A stretch of DNA of 64,000 bases. It comes from Pseudomonas sp. Q11. Lineage in GTDB: Bacteria > Pseudomonadota > Gammaproteobacteria > Pseudomonadales > Pseudomonadaceae. The translations under genes and the position numbers were made by a program. This document shows, piece after piece, positions 15,770-24,730 of the stretch (position 1 is the first letter of the stretch; every line of letters begins with the position of its first letter). The stretch covers positions 124,001-188,000 of the forward strand of contig NZ_JAKNQY010000002.1 in assembly GCF_024494355.1 (NCBI RefSeq). The letters run 5' to 3'. The notes beneath the pieces are model-generated. The model was given only the letters and a program-made list of their open reading frames with translations, ran no database searches and was not told the DNA's origin.

Positions 15770-16942
15770 TTAATGGCGACTCAGGGTTTGAAGTAGCTGA
15801 CTCTTGGAAAGCGTCCCCTTGAGGGCACCTGCGCGGTCAAGCACCGGTACTGGATAAGGAAGTGTCGCGGCGATATCCAGCACGTCATGCAGCGGTGTAT
15901 CGAGGTATACGGGGTGTTGTTCATGCAGACTGTGGCGTTGACCTGCAACGTCCTGCGCTACGCTCCCGTTGCCATCGGTATCAACGACACCCAGCAATTG
16001 ATCTTGCTCGTCGATCAGGTAGCCATAGGGTGTGCCTGCTTTGAAACTGGGCGCTTTACCGTTCACCCGGCAGATCATTTCCGGATCCAGTTGAGCCACA
16101 TCCCCGGCCGTCAGGACTCTCGAACTGTCGAACCCCTTGAAGAAGTTGCGCACATAGTCCGTCGCCGGCTGGTTGATCAGTTCCTGCGGGGTGCCGATCT
16201 GCACGACCCGGCCGCCTTCCATGATCGCGATGCGATGGCCGATGCGAATGGCTTCCTCGATGTCGTGGGAGATGAAGATGATGGTGCGCTGTTGTTCAGC
16301 CTGCAGACGGATCAGTTCACCCTGCATCTCGCTGCGGATCAGTGGGTCGAGGGCCGAAAATGCCTCGTCCATCAGCAGGATCGTCGGATCGTTGGCCAAT
16401 GCCCTGGCCAGCCCGACACGTTGTTGCATGCCGCCAGACAGTTGATGTGGGTAGCTGTGCTCGTGGCCCGCCAGACCCACCTGGCTCAAGGCTTCCTGGG
16501 CGCGCAGATGGCGTTCTTTCTCCGGCACGCCGGCGATTTCCAGGCCAAAGGAGGTATTTTCCAGCACGCTCATGTGGGGCATCAGTGCAAAGGATTGGAA
16601 CACCATGCCCATTTCCTTGCGCCGTACATCGAGCAAGGCTTTATCCGAAAGCCCGGTAATTTCGCGGCCGTTGAGGTGAATGCTCCCCGAGGTGGGTTCG
16701 ATCAGGCGATTGAACAAACGCACCATGGTCGATTTGCCAGAACCTGACAGCCCCATGATCACGAAAATTTCGCCTCGCTTGACCGAGAAACTTGCATCAA
16801 ATACGCCGACCACATGGCCGGTTTTATTAAAGATCTCATTCTTGTCGGCGCCATTGCGCAGCATTTTCATGGCGATGTCTGGATTAGAGCCAAAGACCTT
16901 AAAAATGTTATTGACCGAAAGAATTTCATCGTCATGGCTCAT
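15770..16942 (-). CDS. proV: Betaine ABC transporter ATP-binding protein with CBS domains (ProV/OpuAA)
   Basis: 390 residues. The Walker A motif is GLSGSGKSTMV near residue 65, the ABC signature is LSGGMQQRVGLARAL near 166 and Walker B is ILLMDEAFSALD near 187, followed by a switch histidine in FISHDIEEA. The last ~120 residues hold CBS-like repeats, which in OpuA-type ATPases sense ionic strength, so uptake may be osmotically tuned. It is the first gene of proVWX-dddP. A 279-bp gap separates it from the Rieske gene, so it likely has its own promoter. Confidence 0.93.
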   Translation of the reverse strand: MSHDDEILSVNNIFKVFGSNPDIAMKMLRNGADKNEIFNKTGHVVGVFDASFSVKRGEIFVIMGLSGSGKSTMVRLFNRLIEPTSGSIHLNGREITGLSDKALLDVRRKEMGMVFQSFALMPHMSVLENTSFGLEIAGVPEKERHLRAQEALSQVGLAGHEHSYPHQLSGGMQQRVGLARALANDPTILLMDEAFSALDPLIRSEMQGELIRLQAEQQRTIIFISHDIEEAIRIGHRIAIMEGGRVVQIGTPQELINQPATDYVRNFFKGFDSSRVLTAGDVAQLDPEMICRVNGKAPSFKAGTPYGYLIDEQDQLLGVVDTDGNGSVAQDVAGQRHSLHEQHPVYLDTPLHDVLDIAATLPYPVPVLDRAGALKGTLSKSQLLQTLSRH

Positions 16943-17221
16943 ACGACCCTCTTCTTATCTTTATGACCAAATATTTAACTTGTCCCGGTCGCTATTACAG
17001 CTGGAGGGCAAGCGCATATTGGCAGTCCGTTCGAATGCCGAACGTGAGTCATTGCGGTGCGCCATAGTCCTGCCTTGAACTTTTTAGTCATCCCTGGCTG
17101 AAGCGCCCCCGGTATGACATTAATCGCCTTATAGGGCGTCCAATGCCATGTTCTTATTTATGCATAGAAACAATTAAATCAAATGGACGGTTTATGCCCG
17201 GTCCGCCTCGGTTTGCGCTGC
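16943..17221 (-). promoter_or_regulatory. Upstream region of proVWX
   Basis: 279 bp between the Rieske gene stop and the proV start. The part nearest the Rieske stop is AT-rich (around 17,150-17,190), and it is the likely place for the proV promoter. I could not define -35/-10 boxes or a clear terminator. Confidence 0.3.
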
Positions 17222-18460
17222 TTATAGAACGCTTGAAGTTGCTTCCGTCAGGCGTCGGGTCATGACCTCGCAGTACCAGTCGACGAACTGGTTGACGCCA
17301 TTCTCTACCAGTGGTGAGTAAGGGCCCGGTTGATAGGCAGGTGACGTGACGCCGACCTGTGCTCCCTCGACCAGGCGTCGGTCCTGGTCGTTGGTCGCCA
17401 TCCAGACCTTGGTCAGGCGCTCGATATCGTAGTCCACCCCTTCCTGTGCATCCTTGTGCACCAACCAGCGGGTGGTTACGACGGTCTCGCCCGGACCTTT
17501 AGGCAGCACTCGGAAGCTCAATGCGTGGTCGCCAAGAAAGTGATTCCAGGTCGATGGATAATTGAAGTACAGCAGCGCGCCGATATTATCGACCCCACTG
17601 CGATCCAGGCGTCTGGCGACGGCAGGCTTGCCGTCCATGGTGTAGCTGCTGGCTCCGTCGCTGAGGGGGATCCGGGTCATCCGATATTGACCTTCAGGAT
17701 CCATGTTGATCCGGCTCGCCAAACCTGCTGCCTCGCAGGCGCTCCAGTGGGCGGCAAGCTCCGGATCTTCGTCACCGCCGATGCCCTGGACAGATACGTT
17801 TTCTACAAACGACTTCAGCAGCTCAGGGTGCGTCCCGTCACAGTGATAACACTCGCGATTATTCTCGAAGACGAGTTTCCAGTTACCTTTCTCGACCAGG
17901 TGAGCTTCGAAGGCGACCTTGCAGTCTTCCAGATTGTGCGGGCCAATGAACGGCGAAACAGCGCTGCGGAACTTCTCGAAATCCGGTGCCACCTTGGCGA
18001 CGCAGACATAAATGTAGCTGTGCACCACTTCACAATGCGCCGGTATAAGCCCATGGTCGGCCGCGTTGAAGTCCGGGCCCATGTTGCCGGCGTAAATAAG
18101 CTTGCCATCGAGTTCGAACGTCCACTTGTGGTAGGGGCAGACCAGCTTCGCGACCTTGCCTTTTTCCTCGGTGCAGACCTTTGAACCACGATGACGACAC
18201 GCGTTGTGGAACGCCCGGACGCTACCGTCTTTTCCTCGTACAACGACTACCGGGTAATCACCGATCTGCAGGGTCAGGTACTGGCCTGCTTTCTCCAGCT
18301 CAAAAGTGTGCCCCGCAAAAATCCACGCCCGATGCCAAATCTGCTCCAGATCCTGGCGATACAGATCGGCATCAGAATAAGCAGCGCCAGGAAGAGCATG
18401 CTGCGGTTTGCGCTGCTTGATCAGGTCTAATACATCGGTGTACTTAGGCATTTCTTTCAT
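17222..18460 (-). CDS. Rieske-type betaine monooxygenase alpha subunit (Stc2/GbcA-like)
   Basis: 412 residues, the length of stachydrine demethylase Stc2. The ATG at 18460 has AGGAG five bases upstream. The Rieske [2Fe-2S] motif is CRHRG near residue 87 and CPYHKW near 107-112. The mononuclear iron site is ENNRECYHCDGTHPE near 198-212, with the aspartate in ATNDQDRRL near 356. Proteins of this type (GbcA, Stc2) oxidatively remove one N-methyl group from glycine betaine or proline betaine, releasing formaldehyde. It would produce the substrate for the StcD/DgcA-type enzyme at the left edge. The ferredoxin-reductase partner these enzymes need is not in the window. It is divergent from a LysR gene. 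Confidence 0.87.
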   Translation of the reverse strand: MKEMPKYTDVLDLIKQRKPQHALPGAAYSDADLYRQDLEQIWHRAWIFAGHTFELEKAGQYLTLQIGDYPVVVVRGKDGSVRAFHNACRHRGSKVCTEEKGKVAKLVCPYHKWTFELDGKLIYAGNMGPDFNAADHGLIPAHCEVVHSYIYVCVAKVAPDFEKFRSAVSPFIGPHNLEDCKVAFEAHLVEKGNWKLVFENNRECYHCDGTHPELLKSFVENVSVQGIGGDEDPELAAHWSACEAAGLASRINMDPEGQYRMTRIPLSDGASSYTMDGKPAVARRLDRSGVDNIGALLYFNYPSTWNHFLGDHALSFRVLPKGPGETVVTTRWLVHKDAQEGVDYDIERLTKVWMATNDQDRRLVEGAQVGVTSPAYQPGPYSPLVENGVNQFVDWYCEVMTRRLTEATSSVL

Positions 18461-18680
18461 GCACTCCTTATTATCGGGGCTTAGTGCAGCGTTTCCGGTT
18501 GCGCAAATGAGTCGCTGACTTGGCCACTCTGCGAACTTGCTTCAACGCTGCGTCCAATTCAGCTAGCCTTACGGCATGGATGCGCCTGAATTCCGGTTGC
18601 CACTGCTTGCAAATAGTCTAGGACGAGGCCATAGGCCTGAAGAATCGACATTTTTTATGGGGTAATGATGATCTACTGTC
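18461..18680. promoter_or_regulatory. Divergent control region between Rieske gene and LysR gene
   Basis: 220 bp with divergent promoters, the classical layout for a LysR regulator and its target. It includes the palindrome TTGCGCAA at 18499-18506. No T-N11-A motif could be fixed with confidence. Confidence 0.4.
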
Positions 18681-19670
18681 ATGGTTAAGCAGACCGAGCC
18701 CGATCAGGCGCTGATCAAGATGCCCTCGCTGCGCGCAGTCAAGGCTTTCCTGGCCGCAGCCAGGTATCAGAATTTTACCCGGGCCGCTGAAGCGCTCTGC
18801 GTGACGCAGGCCGCCATCAGTCGCCATATACGGGATTTGGAAGAGCATCTCGGGACCGAGCTGTTCGATCGGGCAGGGCGTGCCGTCAGGCTGACCGACG
18901 CCGGCTCCAACTTCTATGATGTCGTGCAGTTGTCATTCAGTAGCATCGCTCAAGCCGCTGAGCGTATGCGCAATAACGCTGTCTCCAAGCATGTGGTCAC
19001 GCTGTGCTGTTCGCCGGCCTTTACCAACTTTTGGCTCGGGCCGCGACTGCCGGCTTTTTTCGAAGCCTACCCTGAGATTGATCTCAACCTGGTGGTGACT
19101 CAAAACTTCCTGTCGATGGATACGGGGGTGCATCCGGATATCATCATCTGCAAGATGATGAAGAGTCACGACGGCTATCACAGCGAGCCTCTGATGTGCG
19201 ACGTCATTTACCCAGTGTGCACACCGCTCTATCTGGAGCAGCATCCGGAACTGCAATCCATCCATGGCCTTCGCGACAGCGCGTTACTGAACCTCAGCCC
19301 TTTCGGGCGCTCGCAAGTGGCCGAGCATTTGGACTGGTATGGATGGCTCGCCCACTACGATATCGACCTCAAGGCGCGCTCCAGCAAGGCGTCTCACTTT
19401 TTCAACGCCAACGACTACAGTCTCTTGATCCAGCTCGTGCTGGGCAATCAGGGCGTGGCGTTGGGTTGGGATCATCTGGTAGCGCCGCTGATTGAGAAGG
19501 GGCTGCTGGTGCGCCCGGTCGAGGAAAAGCTGGTGCACAAGGAAACCCTTCACTATTTGAACTTCAATGAAGACAAAGCGCGCGATGCAAGCTGCTGCAA
19601 GCTGCGCGACTGGCTCCTGGCACAGTTCGACAGGGGCGGGTTAGAGGAGCCGGACGTAGCCCTTACATAA
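18681..19670 (+). CDS. LysR-family transcriptional regulator
   Basis: 329 residues. The winged-helix DNA-binding domain occupies about 13-72 (NFTRAAEALCVTQAAISRHI), followed by a typical LysR effector domain. ATG 18681 lacks a strong ribosome site; the ATG at 18720 (MPSLRAVKAF) is the alternative start. It is transcribed away from the Rieske monooxygenase gene and towards the aldehyde dehydrogenase block, so it probably controls one or both. The effector, perhaps a betaine or a demethylated product, is not known. Confidence 0.88.
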   Translation: MVKQTEPDQALIKMPSLRAVKAFLAAARYQNFTRAAEALCVTQAAISRHIRDLEEHLGTELFDRAGRAVRLTDAGSNFYDVVQLSFSSIAQAAERMRNNAVSKHVVTLCCSPAFTNFWLGPRLPAFFEAYPEIDLNLVVTQNFLSMDTGVHPDIIICKMMKSHDGYHSEPLMCDVIYPVCTPLYLEQHPELQSIHGLRDSALLNLSPFGRSQVAEHLDWYGWLAHYDIDLKARSSKASHFFNANDYSLLIQLVLGNQGVALGWDHLVAPLIEKGLLVRPVEEKLVHKETLHYLNFNEDKARDASCCKLRDWLLAQFDRGGLEEPDVALT

Positions 19671-19733
19671 CCGCAGATCATCAGTTGCTCCACATAAAAG
19701 TCGCTGTGTGCTGTTCCCGCCTGTCTTTATTCT

Positions 19734-19775
19734 TTCACCTTGAGAGCCAAGAACTAACGCGTGTCTCAAGGTGAA
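19734..19775. promoter_or_regulatory. 12-bp perfect inverted repeat before the aldehyde dehydrogenase gene
   Basis: TTCACCTTGAGA (19734-19745) pairs perfectly with TCTCAAGGTGAA (19764-19775) across 18 bases. It is in the 338-bp gap between the LysR stop and the dehydrogenase start. It may terminate the LysR transcript or be an operator for the downstream block; there is no T tract, which favours an operator. Nothing else is evident in this gap. Confidence 0.5.
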
Positions 19776-20008
19776 GGATTGACCCTTCTTTCCTGAACGA
19801 ACAAATACGAGTGCTGGTTATTGGTGCGGTTCGTGTCGTATTCGCCTGCCCGGACATTCAGTTTCCGTTGGCGTTGGTTATTCGGCGTCGACTATCAGCA
19901 GCATTCGAATGAGTAACGAGTTGCCCATCAGTGCCGATCCGGTAACCGTTGTAGTGGTCACGTTGTCGGTATCTATCGCTCAAAAAAAAGAATGCGGGGA
20001 AGACCATA

Positions 20009-21505
20009 ATGACTCAGTTGAAAACAACAGAAGAATACCAGTCCATTGCTCGGCAGCTGACCTTGCCAAACAAGGCTGTGATCGATGGTGAAATACGCTC
20101 GGCACTTTCCGGGGCAACGTTCAGTACAGTCAATCCCGCTAATGGCGAGCACCTTGCCGATGTGGCCGCTTGTTCGTCAGCCGATGTGGACGTGGCCGTC
20201 ACCGCCGCGCGGGCCGCGTTCAATGATGGTCGTTGGTCAAAGCTTCATCCCAGTGCGCGTAAGCAGGCGATCCTGCGCCTGGCTGCGTTGATCGAAGAAA
20301 ACGCGCTGGAACTCGCGGTGATGGAAAGCCTGGACAGCGGCAAGACCATTTTCGACTGCCAGACCGTCGATGTGCCGGAAACCATTAACTGCCTGCGCTG
20401 GCACGCCGAAGCCATCGACAAGATCTATGACCAGGTATCGCCTGCCTCCGACGGTCATCTCGCTTTGGTTGTCCGTGAGGCGATCGGCGTGGTTGGCCTG
20501 GTCTTGCCTTGGAACTTCCCGCTGTTGATGCTGGCCTGGAAAATCGGCCCGTCTCTGGCCGCGGGTTGCTCCTTGGTGGTCAAGCCGGCGGAAGAAACGT
20601 CGTTGACGACTCTGCGCGTTGCTCAGTTGGCCTTGGAGGCCGGCATCCCCGCCGGGGTCTTCAACGTTGTGACCGGGGGCGGGGCTGAGGTCGGTGAGCC
20701 CATTGGCCGTCACCCGGATATCGACGTCATCTCTTTCACCGGCTCGACGGATACCGGGCGTCGTTTCCTGAAATACTCCGCCGAGACCAATCTCAAGGAA
20801 GTGGTGCTGGAGATGGGTGGCAAGAACCCTTGCATCGTTCTGAACGATGTCCGAGATGTGGACAGTGTTGCCGCGCATATCGTGAACGGTGCGTTCTGGA
20901 ACATGGGGGAGAACTGCTCGGCGATCTCCCGACTGATCGTGCATGAGGACATCAAACCTGCTCTGATCGAGCGCATCAAGCACTTCGCCAGCGACTGGCA
21001 TGTGGGTGATCCACTCGATCCGGCCAACCGCGTCGGCCCGTTGGTGTCCAGCGAACATTTCAGCAAGGTCAGTTCCTACCTGGGCCAGGGTGAGCCGGTG
21101 CTCTTCGGCGGGCAGACCAGCCAAGGGCGCTATGTACACCCGACCATCATCGAAGCCTCAAGCAATGACGCAAGACCTGCGCGTGAAGAAATCTTCGGCC
21201 CGATCCTCACCGTGATCACTGTCAGCAGCCTTCAGGAGGCCGTGGCAGTGGCCAACGACACGGACTACGGACTCGCCGCTTCGGTGTTCACGGACAACGG
21301 CAAGCAAGCCATGCGGGTCGCCCGTGCCCTCAAGGCCGGGACAGTGACCGTCAACTCGTTTGGAGAAGGTGACATCACCACACCATTTGGGGGTTACAGG
21401 CAATCAGGTTTCGGTGGCCGCGACAACTCGTTGCATGCCCACGATCAGTACACCCAACTGAAAACCATCTGGCTGGATCTTTCCAGTGACGAAGAAGGGG
21501 TTTGA
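20009..21505 (+). CDS. Aminoaldehyde/semialdehyde dehydrogenase (PuuC/KauB-like)
   Basis: 498 residues, the length of PuuC/KauB. The ATG at 20009 has GCGGGGAAG upstream. Aldehyde dehydrogenase features are present: PWNFPLLM near 171, the NAD-contacting FTGSTDTGRR near 245, the general base Glu in LEMGGKNP near 269 and the catalytic Cys in NMGENCSA near 303. Relatives oxidise gamma-glutamyl-aminobutyraldehyde, betaine aldehyde and similar amino-aldehydes. Here it heads a block with a DHDPS-family enzyme and an FAD oxidase, so it may oxidise the semialdehyde made by those two, as alpha-ketoglutarate semialdehyde dehydrogenase does in hydroxyproline breakdown. The substrate is inferred. Confidence 0.88.
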   Translation: MTQLKTTEEYQSIARQLTLPNKAVIDGEIRSALSGATFSTVNPANGEHLADVAACSSADVDVAVTAARAAFNDGRWSKLHPSARKQAILRLAALIEENALELAVMESLDSGKTIFDCQTVDVPETINCLRWHAEAIDKIYDQVSPASDGHLALVVREAIGVVGLVLPWNFPLLMLAWKIGPSLAAGCSLVVKPAEETSLTTLRVAQLALEAGIPAGVFNVVTGGGAEVGEPIGRHPDIDVISFTGSTDTGRRFLKYSAETNLKEVVLEMGGKNPCIVLNDVRDVDSVAAHIVNGAFWNMGENCSAISRLIVHEDIKPALIERIKHFASDWHVGDPLDPANRVGPLVSSEHFSKVSSYLGQGEPVLFGGQTSQGRYVHPTIIEASSNDARPAREEIFGPILTVITVSSLQEAVAVANDTDYGLAASVFTDNGKQAMRVARALKAGTVTVNSFGEGDITTPFGGYRQSGFGGRDNSLHAHDQYTQLKTIWLDLSSDEEGV

Positions 21506-21509
21506 GTCA

Positions 21510-22403
21510 ATGTCTGCCTTCGCTTTTCCCGGTCTCAACCTCGCGGTCACCACGCCTTTTGATGCCCGGGGCAAGATCGACTATCCGCGCTTTGAGGCCT
21601 TGCTCGAGCGCTATCTCGCCGCCGGCGTGCATGGCTTCGTACTGAGTTCCGGGACAGGGATGCATGTCTACCTGAGCAAAGAAGAGTCCAGGCAACTGGT
21701 TGCCTTTGGCGCCAAAGTCATTAACGGGCGTGCCCGCGTCATCGTTCAAACCTCTGCCTTATTGGTTGACGAGGTGGTGGAGCGCACCCGACATGCCGCC
21801 GAGTGCGGCGCGGACGGCGTCATGGTGCTTCCGCCATTTTTCGAAGGCCCCACCGATGACCAGGGCATCGTCGACTTCTATTCCACCGTGTCTGAAGCCG
21901 GACTGCCCATCATTGGCTACAACGTGCCTCAGGCGGTGGGCGTGGAAGTGACCCCGGATCTGTTTCGCCAACTGAGCGAAATTCCGAACTTCGTATCGGT
22001 CAAGGACAGCAGCGGCGATCTGGCGGCGCAGGCGTCGCTGATTCGTACGGGGCTGCCGACAATGAATGGCGCTGATCCACTGGTGCCGTACGCGCTCTTT
22101 GCCGGTGCAGCGGGTCTGATCTGGGGCGGGGCGAACATGGCGCCGCGCTCTTGTGTTGCGGTAGTGAAGGCCGCCATGGAGCAGGACTGGACGCGTGCCC
22201 GGGATATCTGGCGGTCGATCGAGCCGGTGATGTCGTTGATCTGGCAGGGTGATTACGTGCAATCGGTTTATGCCGGTGCCGAGATCACAGGCTATGGAGC
22301 GGGGAATCCTCGCCGACCATTGGCTCGTCTGCCTGCTGAGAAGATCGCCGTGCTAAAGACAGCCCTTGAGCCCTTGATCGCTCTCGAGTCCGAACTCGCC
22401 TGA
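21510..22403 (+). CDS. DHDPS/NAL family enzyme (second, divergent copy)
   Basis: 297 residues from ATG 21510, preceded by GAAGAAGGGG; this start lies five bases after the dehydrogenase stop, and a GTG at 21486 would overlap it. The Schiff-base lysine is in FVSVKDSSGD near 160 and the tyrosine in IIGYNVPQ near 134. The loop that normally reads GTTGE is SSGTGMHVY here, unlike the first copy. The lysine chemistry should survive but substrate binding must differ. It lies between the aldehyde dehydrogenase and an FAD oxidase and is clearly cotranscribed with them. Candidates are a deaminase or aldolase acting on a keto-acid intermediate. Confidence 0.83.
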   Translation: MSAFAFPGLNLAVTTPFDARGKIDYPRFEALLERYLAAGVHGFVLSSGTGMHVYLSKEESRQLVAFGAKVINGRARVIVQTSALLVDEVVERTRHAAECGADGVMVLPPFFEGPTDDQGIVDFYSTVSEAGLPIIGYNVPQAVGVEVTPDLFRQLSEIPNFVSVKDSSGDLAAQASLIRTGLPTMNGADPLVPYALFAGAAGLIWGGANMAPRSCVAVVKAAMEQDWTRARDIWRSIEPVMSLIWQGDYVQSVYAGAEITGYGAGNPRRPLARLPAEKIAVLKTALEPLIALESELA

Positions 22404-22421
22404 CGATCTTGGGAGCAAGTC

Positions 22422-23747
22422 ATGTACGTGGCCACTAAATTTCCAAAAAACAGCAGTCTTTCCGCCTGGGTGGCCATGCTTCCTGCGCGCATACCGACCC
22501 TCCCGCTGGAAGGCGCAGTGACCGTTGACGTTGCGATCATCGGTGCCGGCTTTGCCGGTCTCTCTGCCGCGCGACGGTTATCCCAGCTCGATCCGACTCT
22601 GCGGGTTGCGATACTGGAAGCCGGCGTTGTCGCAGAGGGTGCCACTGGGCGCAATTCAGGCTTCATTATTGATTTGCCCCATGAGGTCAGCTCGGAAGAT
22701 TTCGGTGGCTCATCAACCGACCGGGCTCGACGGGACATCACGCTCTACCGGACTGCGATCGGCTTGGCCACGGACATGGCGCAGGAGCACGGCTGGGCGC
22801 GCGATATCATTGACCCATGCGGTCGCTACAGTGTGGCTATCAGCGAGAAAGGCGATGCTCACATCAAGGCTTATGCCCGACAATTGCAAGGGCTCAATGA
22901 GTCCCATGAAATCCTGGATGCCAAAGGCATTCATGAGGTGACGGGGAGCCAACTCTATACTTCCGGGCTCTACATGCCCGGTACGGTGATGGTGCAGCCA
23001 GCGGCCTACATACGAGCGGTTGCAGACAGTCTGCGCAATCCGGTAACGCTGTATGAGCACTCTGCGGTCCGGTCCTTCGACAAGCAGCCGGGAGGCTGGT
23101 CACTGAAAACGTCCAAGGGCACTGTAGCGGCCAAACGCGTCATTTTGGCCAACAACGGCCATGCACAGAGTTTTGGTCTGTTTCCTGGGCAACTGCTGCA
23201 TGTCTTCACCTATGCGTCGATGTCGGAGCCTTTCGACCCACGACGCCTGAACGGTAAACGCGACTGGGCGGCCACGCCGGCGCTGCCCATGGGCACGACT
23301 GTGCGCCGGGTCAGTGGTGCTGCGGGTGACCGCATCCTGATCCGTTCGCGTTATTCCTATCACGCGGGGCTGGAAATCAATGAAGGCCATGTACGCAGTG
23401 CGGGACGCGTACACGATGGCAAGTTCGCTGATCGCTTCCCCGGTCTCGCAGGCGTGAAGATGCAATATCGATGGGGCGGTCCGATGGCCTTGACCTGGAA
23501 CAGCGTGCCGATTTTTGGCGAAATCGAGCCCGGGTTATTCGCCGCTTGTGCGTGCAACGGCCTGGGGGCTTCGAAATCTACGGCTGCCGGGATCGCGGCG
23601 GCCGAGGCAGTCGTGGGGCTGAACTCGCAGTTGGTTGAGATTTTCTCCAATTATGACTCGCCAAAAAACCTTCCTCCCCAGCCATTCCTGAGCATCGGCG
23701 CGAAAGCTGACTTACGATTACGCGAATGGCGTGCCGGGCGTGAATGA
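22422..23747 (+). CDS. DadA/PuuB-like FAD-dependent oxidoreductase (second copy)
   Basis: 441 residues; ATG 22422 has GGGAGCAAG upstream. The FAD-binding fold starts at VAIIGAGFAGLSAARRL near 36, followed by GATGRNSGFIIDLPHEV near 70. The C-terminal contact is CACNGLGASKSTAAG near 380. It is a clear paralogue of the 9321-10649 protein, with shared segments such as YASL/YASM, GTTVRR and F-G-E-I. Its gene follows the DHDPS-family gene by 18 bp. It probably oxidises a secondary amine or D-amino acid derived from the imported onium compound. Substrate unknown. Confidence 0.84.
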   Translation: MYVATKFPKNSSLSAWVAMLPARIPTLPLEGAVTVDVAIIGAGFAGLSAARRLSQLDPTLRVAILEAGVVAEGATGRNSGFIIDLPHEVSSEDFGGSSTDRARRDITLYRTAIGLATDMAQEHGWARDIIDPCGRYSVAISEKGDAHIKAYARQLQGLNESHEILDAKGIHEVTGSQLYTSGLYMPGTVMVQPAAYIRAVADSLRNPVTLYEHSAVRSFDKQPGGWSLKTSKGTVAAKRVILANNGHAQSFGLFPGQLLHVFTYASMSEPFDPRRLNGKRDWAATPALPMGTTVRRVSGAAGDRILIRSRYSYHAGLEINEGHVRSAGRVHDGKFADRFPGLAGVKMQYRWGGPMALTWNSVPIFGEIEPGLFAACACNGLGASKSTAAGIAAAEAVVGLNSQLVEIFSNYDSPKNLPPQPFLSIGAKADLRLREWRAGRE

Positions 23748-23789
23748 TGTTGTCACGAAGCAGCAAGTCCCATCGAAATGGAATGAGTC

Positions 23790-24677
23790 ATGAGCGATCA
23801 ATTGGACACCGCGGCACCTGCTTACAATGTTCCCAGGCCCCAGTTCGGTATTCTCTTGTGTCTTCTCTCAATGCTGGTGTTCGCAAGCCAGGATGGGATC
23901 ACCAAGGTACTGGTCAAAGACCTCCCAATCGCGCAGTTGGTGATGGTGCGCTATTGGGTATTCCTGGCTTTTGCTGTCGGCTATAGCGTCTATCAAGGAA
24001 GCCTGCGCACGGCCTGTCGAAGCAGCCACCCTTACCAGCAGGTCATCCGTGCCTTGATTGGGGTGGGTGAAATTGTCTTGTTTGGATTGGGGTTGCGCTA
24101 TCTGGGGTTGGCCGAAATGCATGCCCTGTATGCGGTGTTCCCGTTGATGACACTGGGGTTGGCAGGGGTATTTCTGGGTGAGTTCATCGGTGTGCGTCGA
24201 TGGGTTGCCGCGGCCATAGGCTTCACGGGGACGCTGATTATCCTTCGACCTGGCACCGGTGTTTTCGAGCTTGTAGCACTGATCCCGCTTTTGTCTGCCT
24301 TGGGGTTCGCTGTCTTCAGCGTGCTGACCCGCCGGATCAGCCAACATGATTCGTTCGCCACGAACATGCTTTACATGGGGTTCTTCGGCGCGATCACCAT
24401 CACCTTGTTGGGCCTTCCCGGATGGGTGGCTCCGAGCCCGCTGCAATGGGGCCTGATTGCGGTGCTTTCCACGACAGGCGTGGTGGCCCAGCTGTTATTT
24501 CTCCAGGCGCTGAAGTATGCAACGGCGGCCACACTTCAACCGTTCAACTACACGCTGCTGGTGTTTGCCACGCTGATTGGCCTGCTGGTATTCGGCGAGC
24601 TACCTGACACATGGACAGTAGTGGGGGCGTGCCTGGTGTTTGCCGGTGGCATGTATGCAATCAAAGCGAGAGGGTAG
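23790..24677 (+). CDS. EamA/DMT-family membrane transporter
   Basis: 295 residues with about ten hydrophobic spans arranged as two five-span EamA repeats (first about 17-150, second about 160-292). It resembles RhtA/YddG-type small-metabolite exporters and S-adenosylmethionine-type DMT carriers. The gene closes the aldehyde dehydrogenase block 42 bp after the FAD oxidase and converges on the chemoreceptor gene. It probably exports a by-product or moves an amino-acid-like intermediate; direction and substrate cannot be read from sequence. Confidence 0.85.
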   Translation: MSDQLDTAAPAYNVPRPQFGILLCLLSMLVFASQDGITKVLVKDLPIAQLVMVRYWVFLAFAVGYSVYQGSLRTACRSSHPYQQVIRALIGVGEIVLFGLGLRYLGLAEMHALYAVFPLMTLGLAGVFLGEFIGVRRWVAAAIGFTGTLIILRPGTGVFELVALIPLLSALGFAVFSVLTRRISQHDSFATNMLYMGFFGAITITLLGLPGWVAPSPLQWGLIAVLSTTGVVAQLLFLQALKYATAATLQPFNYTLLVFATLIGLLVFGELPDTWTVVGACLVFAGGMYAIKARG

Positions 24678-24730
24678 TGGTTTGCGGGTGTTCATTCGCC
24701 TTGAGCCGTCCTTGGCTTCAGGCTTTTATA

